This document shows, in pieces, positions 5,580 through 10,235 of a stretch of 10,235 bases of DNA (positions are counted from its first letter, which is position 1; each line of letters starts with the position of its first letter). The DNA is from an archaeon (lineage in GTDB: Archaea > Micrarchaeota > Micrarchaeia > Norongarragalinales > SBBD01): contig SBBD01000098.1 in the NCBI GenBank assembly GCA_005239845.1, positions 1 through 10,235 of the forward strand, in the 5' to 3' direction. The notes beneath the pieces are model-generated. The model made no database searches and had not been told where the DNA came from. It saw only the letters and a program-made list of their open reading frames with translations. A program made the translations under genes and the position numbers.

Positions 5580-5846
5580 CTAGGGAATCCCTCTTGCAGA
5601 AATGATCCAAAGGATGGCGGTGGCGAAGAAGAGAATCTTGGCTCCTGGCAATAAGTTGGAGATGAAGAAGCTTGGCGCAAGTAGGATTACAGCGATGAGG
5701 AAGTAGCCCAAAGGATTGGCAAAAAACAGCGCGTCGAGTGCGGTCTGGGGGCCGCCTCCCTGCGTGGCCATGTGCAAAATAACGAACACCGTGACGATGG
5801 GGATGAACGTGGTTACAAAGTACTCCGCATCAACCATAACTTTCAC
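5580..5846 (-). CDS. Small three-helix membrane protein B
   Basis: An 88-residue integral membrane protein with helices at about residues 8-28 (YFVTTFIPIVTVFVILHMAT), 46-62 (PLGYFLIAVILLAPSFF) and 68-83 (GAKILFFATAILWIIS). The first loop is Gly/Gln-rich (QGGGPQTALDALFF). Start is GTG 5846 (MKVMVDAEYF) or ATG 5837 (MVDAEYF); the ATG leaves a short leader after the predicted start site and is equally likely. Its promoter is copy B of the cassette used by protein A. It precedes protein A in the direction of transcription, with 147 bases between them that include A's own promoter. No family is recognised. Confidence 0.68.
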   Translation of the reverse strand: MKVMVDAEYFVTTFIPIVTVFVILHMATQGGGPQTALDALFFANPLGYFLIAVILLAPSFFISNLLPGAKILFFATAILWIISARGIP

Positions 5847-5850
5847 TGAA

Positions 5851-5898
5851 ACTACTTAATAGTAGTAACAAGTATTTAAGGTTTTGCTGGTATTTAAA
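5851..5898 (-). promoter_or_regulatory. Promoter/operator cassette, copy B
   Basis: Same layout as copy A: plus-strand TATTTAAA (5891-5898) and TATTTAAG (5873-5880) boxes and an ACTACT-TAAT-AGTAGT inverted repeat at 5851-5866. The 21 bases from the second arm through TTTAAGG are identical in both copies. The palindrome spacer has changed at three positions while both arms stay intact, which points to selection on the arms. Confidence 0.65.
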
Positions 5899-6092
5899 TG
5901 CCTAATCAGAGGCGGTTTGCGTGTGCTACGTGGGAGATGGCGGTGGAAAAAAGAAGAGGTTGGCCGCTGGCAAGAGACGTGAAACAAAGGGTTTTTAATG
6001 ATTGGATGGGTTAAAGCAAAGGAGGAAGACAAATACAAGCAGAAGGGGGCCAACGCATTTTCTGTTGAATTTTTGGGTTAGGGGAAAGAATC

Positions 6093-6368
6093 ATGAAGCG
6101 CAGCCATGGAAGGAACGTGGGGAGAAGCCGAAAGCTCCGCAGCAAGGGCAGGCTGTCCATGCCCCGCCAGTTGGCAGAATTCCATGAAGGAGAACGCGTC
6201 CGCATTGACATCAATCCTTCGTTCGGGAAGGGCATGCCGCACCTGCGGTTCAACCACCGTGCAGCAGAAGTAGTTGGAAAGCAAGGCAGGAGCACGAAAG
6301 TCGCGTTTTTGGATGGAAACAAGGAAAAGCACTTGGTGGTGGCCAACGTGCACTTAGTCAAGGCGTAA
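6093..6368 (+). CDS. rpl21e: 50S ribosomal protein eL21 (L21e)
   Basis: A 91-residue basic protein. The order of motifs matches archaeal/eukaryotic eL21, a large-subunit protein with an SH3-like barrel: basic RNA-binding N-terminus (MKRSHGRNVGRSRKLRSKGR), FHEGERVRIDINPSFGKGMP, then HLRFNHRAAEVVGKQG, and a final strand ending HLVVANVHLVKA. Length is close to the usual 95-97. The ATG at 6093 follows TTAGGGGA, a plausible ribosome binding site. It heads the well-known archaeal gene order eL21 - rpoF - DUF655. The 246 bases upstream hold the divergent membrane-protein promoter and a GGAGG at 6020-6024 with no ATG behind it; a TTTTTAATG at 5989-5997 is a weak promoter candidate. Confidence 0.93.
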   Translation: MKRSHGRNVGRSRKLRSKGRLSMPRQLAEFHEGERVRIDINPSFGKGMPHLRFNHRAAEVVGKQGRSTKVAFLDGNKEKHLVVANVHLVKA

Positions 6369-6447
6369 AAAAACGAGGGCAACAACAGGGAGGAAAGCGG
6401 GACGTTGGAAGAGGTATGAAAAAAGCCGCGTATTAAGGTGTCAGGAT

Positions 6448-6777
6448 ATGCAGCAAGTCGGCGAGAAGTTTTTGACGGTGGAGGAAGCGAAGGAGCTGCT
6501 GGAAAAGCGCCGCAAGGACGCGGAGCTCGGCTACGAACAGCAGAACGCCCTCGACTATCTGGAGAAGTTCGCGAAGCTCTCGAAAAGCGAGGCGGAAAAA
6601 ATGCGGAAAGAGCTCGAGGCGCTCGGCATCCTCTCGGAAAAACAGGTCGTGTGGCTCGTGAACGTCGCGCCCTCGAAAGAAGAGACCGTAAAGGCGATTT
6701 TGGGGCAGGAAAAGCTGGAGCTGGGCACGGAGCAAGTGAAGGAAGTCCTCAAGATTTGCAAGAAGTACGCAAAATAA
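6448..6777 (+). CDS. rpoF: DNA-directed RNA polymerase subunit Rpo4 (RpoF, Rpb4 homologue)
   Basis: A 109-residue, mostly helical protein. It matches archaeal Rpo4/F, which with Rpo7/E forms the stalk of RNA polymerase that helps open-complex formation and binds the emerging RNA. Visible features are FLTVEEAKELLEKRRKDAEL at the start (Rpo7-binding tip), QQNALDYLEKFAKLSKSEAE (helical middle) and the HRDC-like end LGILSEKQVVWLVNVAPSKE then TEQVKEVLKICKKYAK. The length is that of the family. It sits between eL21 and DUF655 in the standard archaeal order, 79 bases after eL21 and 10 before DUF655. Confidence 0.93.
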   Translation: MQQVGEKFLTVEEAKELLEKRRKDAELGYEQQNALDYLEKFAKLSKSEAEKMRKELEALGILSEKQVVWLVNVAPSKEETVKAILGQEKLELGTEQVKEVLKICKKYAK

Positions 6778-6787
6778 GGCGCTTTCC

Positions 6788-7468
6788 ATGTTCCGCAAGG
6801 AAGAGCACGCGCTCGTATTGGACTTTTTGCCTGCAGGAAAAGCGGGAGAAGCAAGGCAGGAACCCACGGCACAAGTTGTGGGCGACCAGTATTTTACGCT
6901 CTTGGAACTCGTCACGAAGCCCGGCATTCGATTGAACGTCATGGATCGCGTGTATATTGGAAAGGGAGTCCGGGACCAAATCGAGCGCATCAAGTGCCGC
7001 ATTTTATACAACCAGCTTACGGCCTCTTCGCAGCAGCAAGTCGTGGAGGCCGTCCGCCACGTCGTAAAGACGCGGGAAGCCGACTTCGTGAACTTTTTGA
7101 ACAAAGCAGGGCCGGTGAACATCCGCTTGCACGCCCTCGAACTTTTGCCGAACATCGGGAAAAAGAATTTGGAGGCGCTGCTTGCAGAACGCGAGAAAGG
7201 CCTCTTCCAGGACTTCGAGGACATCCGCAACCGCGTGCCGCACTTGGTTCACGTGGAGGAAAGCTTCCTGCAGCGCATCCTTGCAGAGCTCAAGGGCCAG
7301 GAGAAATACCACTTGTTCGTCAAGATTCCCCCCAAGGAGGGGGACGAGGGCGAGCGCTACCACCATGACCAGTACGGGGATCGCGGGCGTTACGGAGAGC
7401 GGGAACGCGGAGGATACGGCGACCGGGGCTACCGCGGGGAACGGCGCTTTGACCGGCCCAGATACTAG
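6788..7468 (+). CDS. DUF655 family nucleic-acid-binding protein with RGG/YG-rich tail
   Basis: A 226-residue protein. Residues 1-180 match the archaeal DUF655 (COG1491) family: EEHALVLDFLPAG start, QYFTLLEL, MDRVYIGKGVRDQIERIKCR (OB-like strand region), TREADFVNFLNKAGPVNIRL, and a helix-hairpin-helix LELLPNIGKKNLEALL at 117-132, followed by FEDIRNRV and a YHLFVKI finish. HhH plus OB-like segments imply RNA or DNA binding; the gene's fixed place after rpoF suggests a role in transcription or ribosome biogenesis, not proven. Unusually, residues 185-226 form a low-complexity tail of Arg, Gly, Tyr, Asp and Glu (DRGRYGERERGGYGDRGYRG), like eukaryotic RGG boxes. The usual next gene, rsmA/ksgA, is absent here. 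Confidence 0.88.
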   Translation: MFRKEEHALVLDFLPAGKAGEARQEPTAQVVGDQYFTLLELVTKPGIRLNVMDRVYIGKGVRDQIERIKCRILYNQLTASSQQQVVEAVRHVVKTREADFVNFLNKAGPVNIRLHALELLPNIGKKNLEALLAEREKGLFQDFEDIRNRVPHLVHVEESFLQRILAELKGQEKYHLFVKIPPKEGDEGERYHHDQYGDRGRYGERERGGYGDRGYRGERRFDRPRY

Positions 7469-7483
7469 AGTACACGCTTCCTC

Positions 7484-7499
7484 TTGCTTTTTTAAATTC
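7484..7499 (+). promoter_or_regulatory. T-run terminator overlapping a TATA box
   Basis: GCTTTTTTAAATTCCC ends the DUF655 unit with a run of six T and, as TTTTAAAT, forms a TATA box about 25 bases before the ATG at 7517, predicting a nearly leaderless mRNA for the next gene. Confidence 0.5.
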
Positions 7500-7516
7500 C
7501 CAAGCAATAGCAATGC

Positions 7517-7933
7517 ATGGACGCGAATGAAATCGTGGAAGAAAACCTGCGTCTCATGAAAAGCAAAGCGCGCGGGGGAATGGAGGTGCTTCTTGCAAAG
7601 GAAAGCATGGGGGGAACTGCGGGGCGCTTCCAAGGATACTCCTGTGCGGGAGCGAATTTTCATTACGACTCGCAGTCGGGTAGAATCCTTTACTTTGAAA
7701 ACCTGCAGGACGTCCCGCCAGAAATAAGAAACCGAGGGAGAGAGAGTATCTTCAAAGTTGCCGTGAACATCGCGGCAGCGGCGGAGCGGGCGCGAGCAGG
7801 CAAACCTCCGGTGGACGACCTCTACCACATCGTCGAATACGAGCCTCCCTCGGGCATCCATCCAGACGCGCAGGAAATCTTACGGCGGACCGTCTCGGAA
7901 TACAACCGGCGCTTCGGATTTCTTCGTGGTTGA
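7517..7933 (+). CDS. Hypothetical soluble protein
   Basis: A 138-residue protein without membrane segments or signal peptide. It starts with a charged helix (DANEIVEENLRLMKSKARGG), followed by a region with aromatic residues and likely beta strands (RFQGYSCAGANFHYDSQSGR, ILYFENLQDVPPEIRNRGRE), a helix rich in Ala (VAVNIAAAAERARAG) and a charged, helical end (DAQEILRRTVSEYNRRFGFL). A single Cys is present. The start is supported by the TATA spacing. Base composition and codon use are like the neighbours, so it does not look foreign. I recognise no family. It stands alone between the eL21-rpoF-DUF655 cluster and an RHH regulator. Confidence 0.65.
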   Translation: MDANEIVEENLRLMKSKARGGMEVLLAKESMGGTAGRFQGYSCAGANFHYDSQSGRILYFENLQDVPPEIRNRGRESIFKVAVNIAAAAERARAGKPPVDDLYHIVEYEPPSGIHPDAQEILRRTVSEYNRRFGFLRG

Positions 7934-8002
7934 AGCGGAAAACGCGCCACCATAGTGAACGAGCGGCGCGCCGGAGGGAGGCCGCCCAGGAGCGAATTGC
8001 CG

Positions 8003-8019
8003 CTACAATAAAATTGTAG
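8003..8019. repeat. Inverted repeat CTACAAT-AAA-ATTGTAG in the 7934-8160 spacer
   Basis: A perfect 7-bp inverted repeat with 3-base loop, AT-rich in a GC-rich surrounding. It could be an operator or an RNA stem. It lies 141 bases before the RHH gene. The rest of the spacer holds only the TATA box near 8117-8128. Confidence 0.4.
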
Positions 8020-8116
8020 GAGGCTACGTCTGCACCTAGTGTGTTCCACTGCGCCACGAGTTCCGCCATTCCCCTAGTTTTCCAACGGCATTTCGTCATT
8101 GGAAGCGAGGCCGGTA

Positions 8117-8128
8117 GCTATTTAATAT
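8117..8128 (+). promoter_or_regulatory. TATA box upstream of the RHH gene
   Basis: CTATTTAATATC is centred about 38 bases before the ATG at 8161. It would give a leader of about a dozen bases carrying GGCGAGGCAAGG as ribosome binding site. Confidence 0.45.
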
Positions 8129-8160
8129 CTTTTTGGTATCTTTTAGTGGGCGAGGCAAGG

Positions 8161-8442
8161 ATGGAGATGGTGGTGAGAATGGAGGGAGTCGTGGAAAACG
8201 TGTTGAACACGCTCGTGAAGAAGGGCTACTATAAGACCAAGTCGGAAGCGCTGCGCGCCGGAATCTTGGAGCTCGGCAAGGAGTACGCGCTTATCGGCAG
8301 CGAAAACGAGTTAGCGGCCAGAAAAATCGGGCGAATGGAAGCTGAGGCGGCAGCCGGGAGGAAAAAATTCACTCCGTTGGAGGAAGTGTTAAAGGAAGCG
8401 AGAAAGAAATCGAGAAAAGAATCTGCAAAACCTCACCTTTAA
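8161..8442 (+). CDS. Ribbon-helix-helix (CopG/ParD-like) DNA-binding protein, orphan antitoxin type
   Basis: A 93-residue protein. Residues 4-9 (VVRMEG) form the DNA-contacting strand, 10-21 helix A (VVENVLNTLVKKG) and 26-42 helix B (TKSEALRAGILELGKEY), the layout of dimeric RHH repressors such as ParD or CopG. The rest is a charged helical tail with KFTPLEEVLKEARKK, a motif seen in archaeal antitoxin-like RHH proteins where it would wrap a RelE/ParE toxin. No toxin gene is adjacent: the next gene is AMP phosphorylase, 34 bases on. So it is either a stand-alone regulator, possibly of its own promoter or of the downstream gene, or a toxinless antitoxin. ATG 8167 is an alternative start. Confidence 0.75.
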   Translation: MEMVVRMEGVVENVLNTLVKKGYYKTKSEALRAGILELGKEYALIGSENELAARKIGRMEAEAAAGRKKFTPLEEVLKEARKKSRKESAKPHL

Positions 8443-8447
8443 ATTCG
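8438..8447 (+). promoter_or_regulatory. TATA box of the AMP phosphorylase gene
   Basis: CCTTTAAATT overlaps the stop codon of the RHH gene and lies about 35 bases before the ATG at 8477, so AMP phosphorylase can be transcribed independently with a short leader. Confidence 0.5.
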
Positions 8448-8476
8448 CGCGCTGCTTCTTCGCTGCTGAAAGCACC

Positions 8477-9982
8477 ATGCCCATGCAGTTCAAGGTCCGC
8501 ATCTTCGAGGTCGAACAGGGCCAGAACGAGATTGTCTTGAACGAGGAGAGTGGAGCCGCCTTGGGCATCAACCACTTCGACCGCGTGTCCGTGCGCTCGC
8601 ATTCCAGGAAAGCGATGGCTATCGCGGACTTTTCCCATGAACTCATACGGTCGCACGAAATCGGCGTGTTTGAAGAGGTCGCCAACCAGTTGCAGGTAAA
8701 GAACGGGGACTGGGTGTTCGTGGAGCCCGTGCACCGCCCGGAAAGCCTCGAGTACATCAAGAAGAAGCTAGACGGCAGGACGTTGACGGGAAGCGAAATC
8801 GGCACCATCATCGGGGACCTGATGCAGGAAACGCTTTCCTCTACAGAACTGGCGGCCTTCATTTCCGCCATCTACACGAAAGGCATGAGCGTGGAGGAAA
8901 CCGCGGAGCTCACAAACGCCATCTGCGAGAGCGGCGACGTATTGAATTTCGGGCAGCAGCTCGTCGTCAGCACGCACAGCATCGGAGGCGTTGCAGGAGA
9001 CCGCACCAGCATGATCGTAGTCCCCATCCTTGCCTCGCTGGGGCTGAAAATCCCGAAGACGGCGAGCCGCGCCATCTCTTCCGCGAGCGGAACGGCGGAC
9101 GCCATGGAAGTGCTGACGAACGTCACGCTGGACCTCCAGCAAATCAAGCGCGTCGTGGATAAGACAAACGGGTGTTTGGTGTGGGGAGGCGCGGTCCGCC
9201 TGGCTTCCGCTGACGATAAACTCATCCGCATCAGGAATCCCTTGCACTTGGACCCCAAGCCCTTGCTGTTGAGCAGCATTCTCGCAAAAAAGAAGGCGGA
9301 AGGCGCCAAATACGTGATTATCGACATCCCCGTAGGGTCAGGAGCGAAGATCGAGGACGTGGAGGAAGGCAAGGCCCTGGCAAGAGATTTCGAGAACTTG
9401 GGCGCGCACTTGGGCATCAAGGTGCAGTGCCTCATTTCGGATGGCAGCGAGCCGCTGACGCACGCTATAGGCTCCGCCTTGGAGGCCAAGCTGGTGCTGG
9501 AGACGCTGGAAGAAAAGCGCATGAACCTCTTGCTGGAAAAATCGTGCTTGATGGCGGGGGTGATGCTCCATCTGGTGAAAGGGGTCAGCAAGGAAGAGGG
9601 CTATCGCATGGCGTTGCAGCAAGTGCATTCGGGGGCGGCGCTGGAGAAGCTGCAGCAAATCATCGTGGAGCAGGGAGGCAAGCGCGTCACTTCGAAAGAC
9701 GTCAAGACGGGAAGGCTGCACGCTGTCCTGAAGGCGAGGGAGAGGGGAAAGATTTCGCACGTGGACAACCGCGCCGTCTCGCAATTGTGCCGCATGCTCG
9801 GAGCCCCCCAGGATAAGGGCGCGGGCGTTTTGCTGAAAGCGGCGAAAGGCCAGCACGTGGAGAAAGGGCAGGAGCTCGCGGTACTCGTTTCCAACAGCAA
9901 GGAAAAACTCGCATACGCCTTGCAGCAGACGGAGAACCTGCCGCTCGTCCAAGTGCAGCGCATCATTATCGACGTCGTATGA
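8477..9982 (+). CDS. deoA: AMP phosphorylase (archaeal DeoA-type nucleoside monophosphate phosphorylase)
   Basis: A 501-residue cytosolic enzyme, full length for archaeal AMP phosphorylase (about 500). It converts AMP (also CMP, UMP) and phosphate into the free base and ribose-1,5-bisphosphate, which R15P isomerase and type III RuBisCO take to 3-phosphoglycerate. Residues 1-85 are the archaeal-specific N-terminal domain absent from bacterial thymidine phosphorylase. The glycosyltransferase family 3 core follows, with THSIGGVAGDRTSMIVVPIL (166-184, phosphate and substrate loop), KTASRAISSASGTADAMEVL (194-213), WGGAVRLASADDKLIRIRNP (236-255) and DIPVGSGAKI (283-292). The last part holds the alpha/beta domain with HVDNRAVSQLCRMLGAP and GAGVLLKAAKGQHVEKGQEL. 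ATG 8483 is an alternative start. All expected motifs are intact. Confidence 0.93.
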   Translation: MPMQFKVRIFEVEQGQNEIVLNEESGAALGINHFDRVSVRSHSRKAMAIADFSHELIRSHEIGVFEEVANQLQVKNGDWVFVEPVHRPESLEYIKKKLDGRTLTGSEIGTIIGDLMQETLSSTELAAFISAIYTKGMSVEETAELTNAICESGDVLNFGQQLVVSTHSIGGVAGDRTSMIVVPILASLGLKIPKTASRAISSASGTADAMEVLTNVTLDLQQIKRVVDKTNGCLVWGGAVRLASADDKLIRIRNPLHLDPKPLLLSSILAKKKAEGAKYVIIDIPVGSGAKIEDVEEGKALARDFENLGAHLGIKVQCLISDGSEPLTHAIGSALEAKLVLETLEEKRMNLLLEKSCLMAGVMLHLVKGVSKEEGYRMALQQVHSGAALEKLQQIIVEQGGKRVTSKDVKTGRLHAVLKARERGKISHVDNRAVSQLCRMLGAPQDKGAGVLLKAAKGQHVEKGQELAVLVSNSKEKLAYALQQTENLPLVQVQRIIIDVV

Positions 9983-10033
9983 AGGAAAAACGAGAAGACG
10001 AAAAAGGGGTGAAAAGGCCCTGGGTAGAAACAG

Positions 10034-10235
10034 ATGACAAAAACCCCTCCGCAACGACTCGCTTCTGAAAAGGAAACCATGCGCCTGCTGCAGAAGTACG
10101 GCATTCCCCACGTGAAGGAAAGGCGGGCAAAGGGTTGGACGGAGTTGCTGCAGGCCTCGAAAAAACTGAAGCCGCCCTGGGTGCTCAAAATCATTTCCGC
10201 GCAAGCCACGCACAAGACGGACAAGGGCCTTGTGA
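10034..10235 (+). CDS. acdB: ADP-forming acyl-CoA (acetyl-CoA) synthetase beta subunit, N-terminal part
   Basis: The first 67 codons of a gene cut by the window end. After a short leader the product reads SEKETMRLLQKYGIPHVKER and, near residues 52-66, WVLKIISAQATHKTDKGLV. This is the start of the ATP-grasp domain of ADP-forming acetate-CoA ligase (ACD) beta subunits, where family members have a VLKIVSPxxxHKSDxGGV pattern. ACD makes ATP from acetyl-CoA or other acyl-CoA, ADP and phosphate, the main substrate-level step in fermentative archaea. The invariant His-Lys and the preceding Lys are present. It starts 51 bases after AMP phosphorylase. Whether it is a separate beta subunit or a fused alpha-beta protein cannot be seen. 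An ATG at 10079 could also serve as start. Confidence 0.78.
   Translation, partial: MTKTPPQRLASEKETMRLLQKYGIPHVKERRAKGWTELLQASKKLKPPWVLKIISAQATHKTDKGLV

Noticed and set aside
6002..6187. Small plus-strand frame after a GGAGG-containing purine run at 6018-6030
   Set aside because: The GGAGG follows rather than precedes the ATG at 6002, and the frame runs out of phase into eL21.
6433..7230. Minus-strand frame of 265 codons
   Set aside because: Antisense to rpoF and DUF655, both clearly recognised.
7004..7861. Minus-strand frame of 285 codons
   Set aside because: Antisense to DUF655 and the 7517 gene; no start signal or family features.
8020..8075. tRNA-like stretch on the minus strand (GTGGCGCAGTGGAA resembles a D arm)
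   Set aside because: No matching T arm (GTTCRA) or 7-bp acceptor stem could be found at the right distance.
7752..8099. Minus-strand frame of 115 codons covering the 7934-8160 spacer
   Set aside because: It overlaps the 7517-7933 gene antisense, has an Arg/Ser/Trp-rich composition typical of GC-rich antisense frames, and shows no family motif or promoter.
9338..10213. Minus-strand frame of 291 codons
   Set aside because: Lies antisense to AMP phosphorylase, whose motifs are intact; the product is Leu/Arg/Gln/Phe-rich as expected from an antisense reading.
1..10235. CRISPR arrays, insertion sequences or prophage genes
   Set aside because: No regularly spaced direct repeats, transposase or phage-type reading frames were seen; the only repeats are the short inverted ones and the promoter cassette pair listed.

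Overview
The window (about 10.2 kb, fairly GC-rich) is archaeal. It carries ribosomal protein eL21, RNA polymerase subunit Rpo4/F, a DUF655 protein, a TATA-binding protein domain, an archaemetzincin, an archaeal AMP phosphorylase and the start of an ADP-forming acyl-CoA synthetase subunit. Its promoters are TTTAAA-type TATA boxes, several at the spacing of leaderless transcripts. Many small membrane proteins, the half-length TBP and the gene content would fit a small-genome DPANN-type lineage (Diapherotrites or Micrarchaeota-like). That placement is inference; no 16S or other decisive marker is present.

Layout. 1-355: the C-terminal end of a multi-pass membrane protein, probably an archaeal TctA/DUF112-type permease, broken by an inversion whose ends are an 11-bp inverted repeat, one copy lying on the first base of the window. 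518-3000: a tight plus-strand operon of four secreted, single-N-terminal-helix proteins with class III (pilin-like) leaders, 32 N-glycosylation sequons and even numbers of cysteines; one contains a LamG/DUF1080-like jelly-roll region. This looks like a glycosylated surface filament or adhesin. A possible 56-codon CxxC-CxxC reading frame follows. 3204-4406: a membrane-anchored unknown protein, then archaemetzincin. 4404-5846 (minus strand): a single-repeat TBP followed by a two-helix membrane protein, then two small three-helix membrane proteins each driven by a near-identical promoter/operator cassette. 6093-7468: the conserved archaeal information-processing cluster eL21 - rpoF - DUF655, where DUF655 has an unusual Arg/Gly/Tyr tail. 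7517-8442: an unknown soluble protein and an orphan ribbon-helix-helix regulator. 8477-10235: AMP phosphorylase and the start of an ATP-grasp acyl-CoA synthetase beta subunit.

How it fits together. AMP phosphorylase turns AMP and phosphate into adenine and ribose-1,5-bisphosphate, which feeds the archaeal pentose bisphosphate (type III RuBisCO) route. The ADP-forming acyl-CoA synthetase would make ATP from acyl-CoA, so the right end looks like energy and carbon salvage in a fermentative archaeon. The left end is devoted to the cell surface. The most unusual items are the half-length TBP, the twin palindromic promoter cassettes, the sequon-dense pilin-like operon and the inverted junction at the window start.
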